64,000 nt of DNA from an uncultured Acidimicrobiaceae bacterium (GTDB lineage Bacteria; Actinomycetota; Acidimicrobiia; Spongiisociales; SHLN01). The notes beneath the pieces were generated by a model. It ran no database searches. It had not been told where the DNA came from and saw only the letters and a list, made by a program, of their open reading frames with translations. Each line of letters starts with the position of its first letter. The stretch's first letter is position 1. The DNA lies in NCBI GenBank assembly GCA_947259275.1, contig CAMYMH010000002.1:97997-161996 (forward strand), written 5' to 3'. The position numbers and the translations under genes were made by a program. Positions 1 through 8,653 of the stretch are shown here, in pieces.

Positions 1-60
1 GCGGCCGTGTCGGTTGGCCTTACCTCGCAGGAGCTGCTGACGGCCTGGAAGGACACCTAG
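1..60 (+). CDS. 3' end of a gene entering from the left edge
   Basis: The first 60 bases read as an open frame on the plus strand ending in TAG, giving a 19-residue C-terminal tail (ending ..LLTAWKDT). The start lies outside the window, so neither family nor function can be judged. The frame is consistent with the high-GC codon use of the neighbours. It could be a chance open frame, hence the modest confidence. Confidence 0.45.
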   Translation, partial: AAVSVGLTSQELLTAWKDT

Positions 61-147
61 AGGGCTGCCCAGTCCCCGCTTCCCGCCAATCTTGAGTGGG
101 CGCCTGACGCGAGCAAGCATCTCCGGTCACGTTCCCTCTGGCCGCGG

Positions 148-1401
148 TCAACGAGTCGGCATCTCTTCCACCGAGATCGCTTCGCGCATGGAGTCCCGCC
201 CATGGACCTCAAACCAGGCTCCGTAGCGCTCTGACATCCACCGCGACGTCACGCCGTGGAGAGCGACGCTCGCCAGCACCGTCCAGATGACCACGGTAAA
301 GAGCTCATCGGCGACCGGCAAGGCGGCCTCTTCGAGGACGAAGAGTCCGAACAGGATGGAGGCCAGGCCGCGCGGGCCGAACCAGCCGAGGTAGGCGACG
401 GTAGGTGTCGCCAGCTTGGCACCGATCAGGCTGATCGCCACCGGGATCATCCGCACGACGGTCAAGCTGATGGCGGCATAGAAAGCAACCCGCCACGTCA
501 GGTCGTCGAGGACCGGCCCGGCCAGCCCCACCCCGAAGAACAGAAACGTCAGCAACGCCAAGAGCTGGCCCTGGTCTTCGGCAAAGTCGTAAACCCCGGC
601 GCAGTAGTCGCGGGCGGCCGCGCCGAATGCGAGTCCCGCCACGAAGGCGGCCACGAACCCATTGCCGCCCACCGCCTCGGCGAGAGCGAAAGACCCGACC
701 CCGACTGCCAGAGTCGCCAACTGGCGAAAGGCTCCATCCATCCAATCGCGACCGGCGAATTCACGGATGAGGAAGCCACCGGCGTACCCGGCGGCTGCTC
801 CCACCAGGACGCCGTAGCCGATCTGCTTGGCGGCGAACTCCGTCCAGTAGCCCGGCGTCTCCAGCTTGATCCCCGCCGCCGCCAGGGCCAGCAGCAGGGT
901 GATCACCGGCAGCATGACTCCGTCGTTGAGCCCGCTCTCGACGTTGAGTGCCTGGCGCACCCGGCTAGGAACTACCGGGTTGCTTACTACCGCCTGGCCC
1001 AAGGCTGCGTCGGTCGGCGACAGGATGGCGGCCAGCAGCGCCGCTTCCCACACTCCGAGGTCGGGGAACACCAGCAGGGCTGCCGCCGCCCCCGCTACCA
1101 CCGTCAGCGGAAGTCCGATGCCGAGCAGGCGGGATGGAAGCTCGATTTGCCGGCGCAAGCGTCGCAAGTCGATGCGGATGGCGTCGGTGAACAACAGCAA
1201 CACGAGGGTGGCTTCTGCCAGCGTTCGAACCGCCCCCTCATCCATGCCGATGTCGATTATTCCGAGTCCCCCAATGCCTACCAGGAGGCCAAAACCCACG
1301 AAGATCATCGGGCCGGTAACCGGGGTGGTCTCGAGCCGGCGGGATACGAGGGCGTAGGCCAGCACAAAGGCGGCAACGAAGGCTAGCTCCCGGAACTCCA
1401 T
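148..1401 (-). CDS. cation:proton antiporter, CPA1/NhaP type
   Basis: 417 residues, almost entirely hydrophobic, with about 12 predicted membrane segments starting at residue 5. The arrangement (MEFRELAFVAAFVLAYALVSRRLETTPVTG start region, then a segment around residues 125-165 with ILSPTDAALGQAVV and LNVESGLNDG) is that of sodium/proton exchangers. In that family the SPTDA and ES-LNDG elements form the ion-binding core. The role would be Na+/H+ or K+/H+ exchange at the cytoplasmic membrane for pH and salt homeostasis; ion preference cannot be read from sequence. It is followed 15 bases upstream by the GerW-like gene in the same direction, so co-transcription is possible. Confidence 0.88.
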   Translation of the reverse strand: MEFRELAFVAAFVLAYALVSRRLETTPVTGPMIFVGFGLLVGIGGLGIIDIGMDEGAVRTLAEATLVLLLFTDAIRIDLRRLRRQIELPSRLLGIGLPLTVVAGAAAALLVFPDLGVWEAALLAAILSPTDAALGQAVVSNPVVPSRVRQALNVESGLNDGVMLPVITLLLALAAAGIKLETPGYWTEFAAKQIGYGVLVGAAAGYAGGFLIREFAGRDWMDGAFRQLATLAVGVGSFALAEAVGGNGFVAAFVAGLAFGAAARDYCAGVYDFAEDQGQLLALLTFLFFGVGLAGPVLDDLTWRVAFYAAISLTVVRMIPVAISLIGAKLATPTVAYLGWFGPRGLASILFGLFVLEEAALPVADELFTVVIWTVLASVALHGVTSRWMSERYGAWFEVHGRDSMREAISVEEMPTR

Positions 1402-1416
1402 CCGTTCAGGTTCCCA

Positions 1417-1788
1417 CTACCGGAGCGCTCTCCACACTCCCAGTGCGCTGAGCAGGGCCGTCACCGCCAGCTTGGTGAGGTCGATGACCGGCTCGACGCG
1501 GGCTCCGTCGGCTCCCACTGTGATCACCGCCACCGGACGACCAACCGACGTTCCGCCGCCACCGCCGCCACCCCCGCCCTCGGGATTGCCATCCTGGTCG
1601 GTGCCACCCCCGCCCCCGAACCCGAAGCCCCCGGCCCGCTCCCACGAGGAGGCAGTGATGACCAGGTCATCACCCAGGCGCTCGGGCGCGGAAAAGATGG
1701 TCGCCGGGGAGGCAAGGCCGAAGACCGCCTCGAGGCTCTCGGCCATGCGGCCGGCGGCACGGTCGATGTTTGATGGTTGGTCGGTCAT
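1417..1788 (-). CDS. GerW/YtfJ-family protein
   Basis: 123 residues. The pattern is an N-terminal amphipathic part, a central glycine run (residues about 52-80, GFGFGGGGG then nine glycines), then RPVAVITVGADGARVEPV and a hydrophobic C-terminus. This matches the GerW (sporulation protein YtfJ) family, first known from Bacillus spore germination but widespread in non-spore-forming actinobacteria, where its role is unknown. Its start overlaps the stop of the upstream 83-residue gene by 4 bases (ATGA), so the two are probably translated together. The glycine-rich stretch makes this region prone to sequencing and alignment error. Confidence 0.72.
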   Translation of the reverse strand: MTDQPSNIDRAAGRMAESLEAVFGLASPATIFSAPERLGDDLVITASSWERAGGFGFGGGGGTDQDGNPEGGGGGGGGGTSVGRPVAVITVGADGARVEPVIDLTKLAVTALLSALGVWRALR

Positions 1789-2036
1789 GGCTGTCTCCTG
1801 CGAATTAGGACGGACACTGCCACCGCCAGGACGGCCACCAATCTGGCCATCATGAGGTGGTCACGGATATGGGTCGGGCCGGATTCACCCTCCACCGAGC
1901 GCGGCCGGTGGTACGACCAGCCAATCCCAAGCCAGGGAGCGGCCACGCCGATAGTCCACGACTCGCTCACGAGGGTGAAGGGCCGGCCCTCCTGATCCAA
2001 CTCCAGGCGTTCTTCGGTGCGGTGGATCCGCAACAT
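1785..2036 (-). CDS. hypothetical small protein with C-terminal membrane segment
   Basis: 83 residues; not recognised. The N-terminal part (residues 1-60) looks like a soluble beta-type fold with the phrase FTLVSESWTIGVAAPWLGIGWSYHRPRS. The end is one membrane segment (ARLVAVLAVAVSVLI) followed by RRRQP, so the protein may be tail-anchored with a cytoplasmic basic end. It overlaps the GerW-like gene by 4 bases, which supports it being real. It is divergent from the M20 peptidase gene with about 60 bases between the starts. Confidence 0.55.
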   Translation of the reverse strand: MLRIHRTEERLELDQEGRPFTLVSESWTIGVAAPWLGIGWSYHRPRSVEGESGPTHIRDHLMMARLVAVLAVAVSVLIRRRQP

Positions 2037-2098
2037 GCTCGGACCTTAGGCGATAGCGCCCGCCTCCGACGCGTCGACGGGTTGATAGCCTCGGGCTC

Positions 2099-3430
2099 AT
2101 GTTCACCGACCTTGCTTCAGCCGTAACCGAACAGTTTCCCTCCGCCCGCCAGGATCTGGTCGATCTCGTCAGGATTCCCTCGGTGAGCGCGCCCGGATTC
2201 GATGGCGATGAGGTCCGGCGCTCCGCCCAGGCGACGGCTGGGATCCTGGACGGAGTTGGCTTCGGGGGCGTTCGGCTCCTCGAGCTGGGGGAGGCCCATC
2301 CGGCCGTATTTGGGGAGATTCCTGCCCCCCCGGGCGCACCCACCGTCCTGCTCTACGCACACCACGACGTGCAGCCGCCCGGCGAGGGCTGGTCGACCGA
2401 TCCGTTCGAGCCGGTCGAGCGCGACGGCCGCCTCTTTGGCCGGGGAACCTCGGACGACAAGTCCGGCGTCATCCTTCACGCGGCCGCCCTGCGAGCGTTG
2501 GGAGGGTCCGTGCCGGTTGGGGTCAAGGTCTTCGTTGAGGGCGAGGAGGAGATCGGGTCGGTTCATCTGGACGAGTTCCTCGCTGCCCACGGGGAAGCAT
2601 TGGCTGCCGACGTCATCGTGATTGCCGACTCCAGCAATTGGCGAACCGGTCTTCCGTCATTCACCACCTCCCTGCGGGGGCTGGTGGATTGTGAGGTGGA
2701 GGTGCGCACCAAGCAGCACGCGGTTCACAGCGGCATGTACGGCGGTGTCTTCCCGGATGCGCTCACGGCCCTGGCCAGGTTGCTGGCCACGCTCCACGAC
2801 CAGGAGGGCCGGGTGGCGATTGCCGGGCTGGTGGCCGGGGACGCCGATCCGCTCGATCTCACCGAGGAAGAGCTCCGCGCCCAGGTGGCAGTCCATGAGA
2901 CGCTCGAGCTCATCGGCTCGGGAACCCTCACCTCCCGATTGTGGCGACAACCGTCGTTGTCGGTCCTCGGCATCGATGCTCCCCCGGTCGGCGGGGCGGT
3001 GAACGCGCTCGTGCCGGTGGCTCGCGCCAAGGTGAGCTTGCGGCTCGCGCCCGGCCAGGACCCCGAAGCAGCCATGCAGGCCCTCGGTTCCCACCTCACG
3101 TCCAACGCACCGTGGGGAGCCCAGGTCACCGTGATCCCCGGCAGTTCCGGGCGCGCGTTCTCGCTCCAGACCGGTGGGCCGGGCTTCGCGGCCTTTGAGG
3201 TCGGGTTCCGCCACGCTTGGGAGCAGGAGCCGGTCGAGGTTGGCCAAGGCGGATCGATTCCATTTGTCGCCGCCTTCGCCTCGGCATTTCCAGAGGCCGA
3301 GATCTTGTTAACCGGTGTCGGCGACCAGCTGAGCCGGGCCCATGGGCCGGATGAGAGTCTCGACCTCGAGGAGTTGCGCCGCGGATGTCTGGCCGAGGTC
3401 ATCGCCCTCGTGCAGCTTGGGAACGGATGA
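2099..3430 (+). CDS. M20-family metallopeptidase (dipeptidase-like)
   Basis: 443 residues. The di-zinc site of the M20 family is visible: AHHDVQP (His88, Asp90), GRGTSDDKSG (Asp119/Asp120) and EGEEEIGS (Glu150/Glu151), with the dimerisation (lid) domain from about residue 190 to 310. Such enzymes hydrolyse dipeptides or N-acyl amino acids in the cytoplasm; the SDDKSG form is typical of the dipeptidase/M20 branch related to carnosinase-like CNDP enzymes. Length is normal for the family. The exact substrate cannot be assigned. The next gene starts 4 bases after the stop, suggesting an operon. Confidence 0.88.
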   Translation: MFTDLASAVTEQFPSARQDLVDLVRIPSVSAPGFDGDEVRRSAQATAGILDGVGFGGVRLLELGEAHPAVFGEIPAPPGAPTVLLYAHHDVQPPGEGWSTDPFEPVERDGRLFGRGTSDDKSGVILHAAALRALGGSVPVGVKVFVEGEEEIGSVHLDEFLAAHGEALAADVIVIADSSNWRTGLPSFTTSLRGLVDCEVEVRTKQHAVHSGMYGGVFPDALTALARLLATLHDQEGRVAIAGLVAGDADPLDLTEEELRAQVAVHETLELIGSGTLTSRLWRQPSLSVLGIDAPPVGGAVNALVPVARAKVSLRLAPGQDPEAAMQALGSHLTSNAPWGAQVTVIPGSSGRAFSLQTGGPGFAAFEVGFRHAWEQEPVEVGQGGSIPFVAAFASAFPEAEILLTGVGDQLSRAHGPDESLDLEELRRGCLAEVIALVQLGNG

Positions 3431-3434
3431 ATCG

Positions 3435-4490
3435 ATGACGGCGGGTGAGCGGCCCGACCGGATCGGTAGCTCCGGCTGGAAGCGGTGGGTCGGGATGGTT
3501 GCCTCCCTGGCCATCGCGGTTGGGCTGCTGGCCGGCGTCCTGCCTGCCATCGCCGACATCGGAGAGGTGTGGCGGTCGATCCAAACCCTCACCTGGCTCG
3601 AGTCGGGCAGCCTGCTGGCTTTGGCCGCCTGGAACATCGTCACCTACCAACTCGTCATCATGTCGGCCCTGCCCGGCCTGACCATGGGACGGGCGTTCGT
3701 AGTTGGGCAGATTTCGACTGCGGTCACCAACACTCTCCCGGCCGGCAGCGCGGTCGGAGTCGGAATCACCTATGCAATGTTTTCCAGCTTCGGCTTCGAT
3801 GCCGGCTCCATCGCCATTGCCGCAGTGGTTACCGGCCTCTGGAACACGTTTGTCAAGCTGGGATTGCCGATAGTGGCCCTGGCCATTCTGAGCTTCCAGG
3901 GTCAGGGAAACGCCGCGCTGCAGTCGGCGGCGATTACAGGTCTTGCCATCCTGGTGGCCGCGGTTGGGGTGCTGGCGCTGACGCTGGCGCGCGAGTCCTT
4001 TGCCCTTGCCACCGGTGAGCGGCTGGGGAAGATTGCCACGGCGGTGGCCCGGCGATTCCGGCGCGGTCCGTTCGAGGGATGGGGAGATCGGCTGGCAGGA
4101 TTTAGGACCCAGAGCATCGATCTACTTCGCAAGCGATGGCATTGGGTGACCCTGGCGACCATTGTCAGTCATCTGTCGTTATTCGCCATGCTGCTCACCG
4201 CCCTGCGCCATATGGGGGTGTCGGCGGACTCGGTGACGGGTGCTGAGGCGCTGGCTGCGTTTGCCGTCGTACGTTTGCTGACGGCACTCCCGATAACCCC
4301 CGGAGGGCTGGGGGTGGTTGAGGTGGGTTACACCACCGCTCTGGTGGTGGCGGGTGGGGATGAGGAGCTGGTGCTGGCCGGCGTGCTCATCTATCGGGCG
4401 CTCAGCTATTTGCTGCAGGTCCCCCTGGGGATAATTGCCTACACCGTCTGGCGCACCCGGGGCGACTGGCGAAGAACAGTTTCCCCGTAG
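3435..4490 (+). CDS. LPG-synthase transmembrane-region-type integral membrane protein
   Basis: 351 residues from the ATG at 3435; the longer open frame upstream overlaps the peptidase gene and is unlikely to be used. About eight membrane segments are visible, with the phrases AGSAVGVGITYAMF and LPITPGGLGVVEVGY. The latter matches the PGGLG motif of the lysylphosphatidylglycerol synthetase membrane domain (UPF0104/flippase-like family). It lacks the soluble aminoacyl-transferase part, so it is more likely a lipid or glycolipid transporter-like protein than an LPG synthase. Coupled to the upstream peptidase gene by a 4-base gap. Confidence 0.8.
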   Translation: MTAGERPDRIGSSGWKRWVGMVASLAIAVGLLAGVLPAIADIGEVWRSIQTLTWLESGSLLALAAWNIVTYQLVIMSALPGLTMGRAFVVGQISTAVTNTLPAGSAVGVGITYAMFSSFGFDAGSIAIAAVVTGLWNTFVKLGLPIVALAILSFQGQGNAALQSAAITGLAILVAAVGVLALTLARESFALATGERLGKIATAVARRFRRGPFEGWGDRLAGFRTQSIDLLRKRWHWVTLATIVSHLSLFAMLLTALRHMGVSADSVTGAEALAAFAVVRLLTALPITPGGLGVVEVGYTTALVVAGGDEELVLAGVLIYRALSYLLQVPLGIIAYTVWRTRGDWRRTVSP

Positions 4491-4507
4491 GGTGGCGGCT
4501 GGCGGCT

Positions 4508-4555
4508 CCTCGCTCCTTCGAGGCGACACCGGTATATGTCCTCGAGGGAGCGAGG
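4508..4555. terminator. long hairpin, probable terminator
   Basis: A 16-base inverted repeat (4508-4523 against 4540-4555) with one G-T wobble and a 16-base loop lies just after the stop of the membrane-protein gene. A smaller 5-bp hairpin (CCCCG/CGGGG) follows at about 4576-4591. There is no T-run, as is common in high-GC bacteria. It may serve transcripts from both sides, because the short secreted peptide gene approaches from the right. Confidence 0.55.
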
Positions 4556-4608
4556 GTACCCCGCCGCCGTAATTCCCCGCGGTACCGGGGAAGCCTGGTT
4601 GTTAGTTC

Positions 4609-4701
4609 CTAAACGCCCCAGTCGCCGTTGGCGAGGGCCGGGGCCGAGACGGCCAGGAAGGTCATCAAACTGATGGCGAGTACGTAAAGGCGCTTGCGCA
4701 T
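4609..4701 (-). CDS. short secreted peptide (30 residues)
   Basis: Minus-strand ATG at 4701, stop at 4609. The product is almost only a signal peptide: MRKRLYVLAISLMTFLAVSA, then PALANGDWGV. It has a basic n-region, a 14-residue hydrophobic core and an ALA-N signal-peptidase I site, which would release a six-residue NGDWGV peptide. A good ribosome site (AGGAG) sits about 8 bases before the ATG. It lies 93 bases downstream of the end of the big SARP-type regulator gene and on the same strand. Function unknown; it could be a signalling peptide or a leftover of a longer exported protein. The start and RBS are clear, the biological reality is not proven. Confidence 0.5.
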   Translation of the reverse strand: MRKRLYVLAISLMTFLAVSAPALANGDWGV

Positions 4702-4794
4702 GACGTGTTCTCCTGTGTCGGGTACCACCGGAGAATGTCAGAGGGGTATCTGCGCTCTATCTCAGATCGGGCGGGAGAGGCGGCTACCTTGCGC

Positions 4795-7700
4795 TCATCG
4801 GCGCCGGCCGCGAGTTCGGACCGTATGTCCCGAGCGACGCAACGAGTCGATGTCCCGACGGACGGTGGCGGTGCTGACATCGAGGGCATCGGCCAGATCG
4901 GCGATGGTGGGTGCCGCCCCGGCCGCTTCCGCCTCGGCGGTCAATCGCATCAGCTGGTGCCTGCGAAGGGCGGGACCTTCCGAGAATCTGTCATCGAGAG
5001 GGTGGCGGATGGTCCAGACCACTTCGATGAGATCGGAATCGGCGATGGGCCGCCCGGTGGGAGCCCCCGCGGCGGCTATCCGTACCGTGATCCGATGAGG
5101 ACTCCCGGCCTGCCACGCCTCATCGAGCCGGCGATGAAGCGGGACGTTTGTGAGGCTGTTGGAAACATCTGCCGGACTCAGCCCATCGAGTTGGCGGAGC
5201 ATGGCTTCGTGGGCGGCCTCGAGGGCGGCGTAGGCGGGGCGGTGGTCTCCCAGCATGTCATAGGCGCGCATCCGCCAGTACAGAAGCGCGGCTTCCTGGG
5301 CGTATCCGCGATGGTCCCGGGTCACTTCCAGCGCTCGCTCAGCTCGCTCGTTGAGCACGAGTGCTCTCGCCAACGGCACCGTGAGATCCGGGAGCAGCCA
5401 ATCCGCTCCGGTGGCAGCGCACTCGGCATGTGCCGCGGCAGCAACGCGAAGTCCCGTCGTCAGCTCGGCGGCGTCGAGGTGGAGATGGGCCTCGGTCCGG
5501 CGCAACTGCAGGCGGGCGTTGATTGCGTCGGGTCCGGCGGTGAGGGCAAGACCACTGGTGAGCGCCGTCCAAGCCCGGGAGGGCTGGCCCCGTCTTCTAG
5601 CGACCTCGGCGAGAGTCCCGTGACAATTGGCGGCTCCTGCCTGGTGGCCGAGCTCCTCGAAGATCTTGAGCGCTTCGCGGCTCAGGCGTTCGGCGGCGTC
5701 ATCGTTGCCGAGGGCGTGATGGAGGCTGGCCAGGTTGATCGTCGCCAGGGCGAGCCCGCGTCGGTTGTCCATTGCGCGGAAGACGGTGCGGCTTTGCTCG
5801 GCCGGGACCAGGGCGCGGGCTGCCTGCCCGGAAATGGTGTAGTGGTGGCCGAGGTTGAGGGCGTTCATCGCCACCCCGTAGCGGTAGCCGATGTCTTCGC
5901 ACAGGTTGGTGGCCCGAAGCAGCGCAGACTCTACCTGCGCCCCGTCGCCCATCTGGCCGTACAAGGCGCCCTGGGAGCCGAGAACTCCGGCCAGGCCTCG
6001 TTGATCATGGTGCCGCTCATACGTGGCCTGGGCTGCATCCAGGTGTGCCTGGGCCTCGGAGAAGCGATGCAACTGGTTGAGAGCATCACACAGAACCTGG
6101 CGGATGTTGGCCTCGAGAATGCTATCGGCAGGGGCGATCTCGAGGCCTGCTTCCAGCCACTCGACCGCTTCGAGGTTGTGTGATCCCCACAGGGCGATGG
6201 TCCCGAGCGCTTGCAGATCCCGGGCGCGGCCGGCCCTGTCCCCCAGGCGGGTGTGGAGCTCGAGCGCGTCGGCCGCCAGCTGCACCGCCTCTTCGAAGCG
6301 AGCCGTCGAGGCCAGCAGCCAGACCATCCGCTGGGTGACCTCAGCCGCCAACACCGGGTCGTTTCGAGCCGGTTCTTCCAGGGCGTCGAGGAGCCGTTGC
6401 TGGCCTTCTCGATCTCCCAGCACCTCCAGAATCTGCTCCTGGGCGAGCCGCAGGCGAGCCTGGTCGGGTCCGCTCAGGGGCGCCTTTTTGGCCTCATCCA
6501 ACGCTTCGGCGTAGCGGTCACGGGCGGTGGCGAAAGCGCTCAGGCGCCTTGCCTCCTCACCGGCCTGTTCCAGGTAGCGGGCAGCCTCCTTGGGGACACC
6601 GCCCAGCCGAAAATGGTGACCCAGCGAAGCTGGATCGATCGTGCGGTCCCCCTCGAGCAGCCAGGCCAGGCGGCGGTGGAGGTCGGGGCGGTCGTCGGTT
6701 GGCATCGAGTCGTACGCCACTCGACCGAGCTGGTCGTGCGAAAGGGCGTATTTCCCGGTCGAGGTCGAGATCATTCCTGCCTGGATCAGGTAGTCGACCG
6801 CGTCCAGAACTTGGGGGCGCGGCAATCCGCACACCTCCGCCAAGCCGTCAATGTCCATGCCGGTTCCGCTGGCGGCTAGCGCCCACGCCGCCTGGCGCGG
6901 CTCACCCGGCAGCGCCGTCAGGCGAGCACTGATCAGCTCGAACACGGTGCCCGAGACCGGCAACTCGTCCTGGTCCAGGCTCTGGACGCCGTTCGGAGGC
7001 TTGAGCGCTTCGGTTACCTGGCGCTCGTGGATCGCTCTCAACGTTTCCAACATGAAGAGGGGGTTGCCGCCGGTGGCTTCGTGGAGCCTGCCGGCGAGGG
7101 TCCCGGTTGTGCCTTCCGGCATTAGTCGGCGCACCAACTCCCGCGCTTCTGAAGGGGAAAGCGGATCGAGCACGATCCGCGTCTGCCGTCCCGATCGGTC
7201 GAGGCTGCGCACCGTCTGCCACTGCTCGGGCTGCGCTTCGAGTTCGAGCCGCCGATAGGCGATGCAGATGAGGAGCGGGGTACCGGCCAGGTCGGCCGCC
7301 AGCGCGTCCAGTGCCCACAGGGTGTCCTCGTCGATGCGATGGAGATCGTCGAGGACCAGCATGGTGGGCGTGAGCTGGGCCAGTGCCACAAATGTGCGAT
7401 GGAAAGCCTCGCGTACCCGGTCGCGTTCCTCGGCGCCTCCCCGCAGAGCGACGCCGGTTTCGAGGTCGGGTGCCCAGCGCCGCAGCACCGGCACCAGCGG
7501 TGCCATGGCCTGCAGCCAAACGCGGTCCATGCGCTCGACGAGTTGATGAACCCGTAGCTCGGTCAAGCCATCCTCGAGCGCCCGTCGCAGCCCTTCGAAG
7601 GGCTTGGTTACTCCGGAGGGCGAGGTCCCGCCCCACAGCACGCTCAGGCCCCGCCAGTTGGCATCCTCGGCGCACTCGGTAAGCAGGCGGGTCTTGCCTG

Positions 7701-8616
7701 CTCCCGGTTCACCCTCCAGCAGCACGATTCCGCCTCGGCCGGCCAAGGCGTCTTCCATGCGGGAGATGATCTCCTGACGCTCGGCGGAGCGGCCCACCAG
7801 CGGCGTGCCGTCGACGTCGAACAGCCGGGAACGGCTCCCCTCGGACAGGGGCACCAGCGGCGCTTGTCGGCCGGCGGCGATTTCATCGCGAAGGGCCACC
7901 GTCTCGGCCGCCGGGGTGGCGCCGATCTCGCTGAGCAGAATCGACGTGCATCGCTCGTACTGTGCCAGCGCTTCGTTTGGCCTGCCCATCAAGTAGCAAA
8001 GGCGCATGACCTCTCGATGGGCCTCCTCGTGCAGCGGATCGAGCAGGGCGAGGCGGCGAGCATAGGTCAACGCCTGGTCGAAGTCACCCCAGCTCTTGCT
8101 CAACCGAACGATGTGGTTGAGGGCCGCGTACAAGGCCTGGCGGAGCCGCTCCTGCTCCAGCCCAACCCAGTCGTCGTAGAAGCCGGCCAGGAAGTCGCCG
8201 GTGTAGAGGCGGACGGCACTCACCAGCCGGTCGAGGGTTTCGGTGCGATCGGTGGCGTCGTCGCGCTTGATCATGGCGACGGCGGCCTCAAACTCGTCAG
8301 AATCCACCCAGGCACCGGCCTCGCCGTTGAAGCGGATGGTGGTGGGGCTGGCCACGATATAGCTATCCAGGTTGGCGGCTTCGCTCAAGACCGATTGGAT
8401 CTGCCAGAGGGCATGGCTCAGACGGCGGCGGGCCTGCGATTCCACCATATCCGGCCAGAACAGCCCGGCCAGCAGGTCGCGAGTTGGTGCGGTGTGCCGA
8501 TGGGCGACGAGGTAGGCAAGCAGTGAACGGGCGGTACGCGAGGCGATAGGCGGCAAAGGCTCGCCGCCGGCCTCGAGCGTGAGACCGCCGAACATCCGAA
8601 TTCGCAATCCGTTCAC
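4795..8616 (-). CDS. SARP/BTAD-type ATPase regulator with C-terminal DeoR-like HTH
   Basis: 1273 residues from the GTG at 8616. The open frame extends further upstream, but that part overlaps the hydrolase gene and is low-complexity. Order of parts: winged helix of the OmpR/SARP kind (LRIRMFGGLTLE.., residues 4-100), BTAD helical repeat domain (about 105-250), an AAA/STAND-type ATPase with Walker A GEPGAGKTRLL (Lys308) and Walker B ..MLVLDDLHRID, then a long run of TPR-like helices (about 640-1150). The last 50 residues (TIADLADALDVSTATVRRDIDSLRRSG) form a second, DeoR-like winged helix. Family members are transcription activators driven by ligand or nucleotide binding. Having a DNA-binding domain at both ends is unusual. 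It sits 37 bases downstream of a MenH-like gene; target genes are unknown. Confidence 0.85.
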   Translation of the reverse strand: MNGLRIRMFGGLTLEAGGEPLPPIASRTARSLLAYLVAHRHTAPTRDLLAGLFWPDMVESQARRRLSHALWQIQSVLSEAANLDSYIVASPTTIRFNGEAGAWVDSDEFEAAVAMIKRDDATDRTETLDRLVSAVRLYTGDFLAGFYDDWVGLEQERLRQALYAALNHIVRLSKSWGDFDQALTYARRLALLDPLHEEAHREVMRLCYLMGRPNEALAQYERCTSILLSEIGATPAAETVALRDEIAAGRQAPLVPLSEGSRSRLFDVDGTPLVGRSAERQEIISRMEDALAGRGGIVLLEGEPGAGKTRLLTECAEDANWRGLSVLWGGTSPSGVTKPFEGLRRALEDGLTELRVHQLVERMDRVWLQAMAPLVPVLRRWAPDLETGVALRGGAEERDRVREAFHRTFVALAQLTPTMLVLDDLHRIDEDTLWALDALAADLAGTPLLICIAYRRLELEAQPEQWQTVRSLDRSGRQTRIVLDPLSPSEARELVRRLMPEGTTGTLAGRLHEATGGNPLFMLETLRAIHERQVTEALKPPNGVQSLDQDELPVSGTVFELISARLTALPGEPRQAAWALAASGTGMDIDGLAEVCGLPRPQVLDAVDYLIQAGMISTSTGKYALSHDQLGRVAYDSMPTDDRPDLHRRLAWLLEGDRTIDPASLGHHFRLGGVPKEAARYLEQAGEEARRLSAFATARDRYAEALDEAKKAPLSGPDQARLRLAQEQILEVLGDREGQQRLLDALEEPARNDPVLAAEVTQRMVWLLASTARFEEAVQLAADALELHTRLGDRAGRARDLQALGTIALWGSHNLEAVEWLEAGLEIAPADSILEANIRQVLCDALNQLHRFSEAQAHLDAAQATYERHHDQRGLAGVLGSQGALYGQMGDGAQVESALLRATNLCEDIGYRYGVAMNALNLGHHYTISGQAARALVPAEQSRTVFRAMDNRRGLALATINLASLHHALGNDDAAERLSREALKIFEELGHQAGAANCHGTLAEVARRRGQPSRAWTALTSGLALTAGPDAINARLQLRRTEAHLHLDAAELTTGLRVAAAAHAECAATGADWLLPDLTVPLARALVLNERAERALEVTRDHRGYAQEAALLYWRMRAYDMLGDHRPAYAALEAAHEAMLRQLDGLSPADVSNSLTNVPLHRRLDEAWQAGSPHRITVRIAAAGAPTGRPIADSDLIEVVWTIRHPLDDRFSEGPALRRHQLMRLTAEAEAAGAAPTIADLADALDVSTATVRRDIDSLRRSGHTVRTRGRRR

Positions 8617-8653
8617 GCCCTCAAAGTAGTCGATCCAGGATTTGGATAGCGGG

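Noticed and set aside
4705..6183. A 492-residue open frame on the plus strand
   Set aside because: It is antisense to the large SARP-type regulator, whose domains are clear; the frame is a product of high GC.
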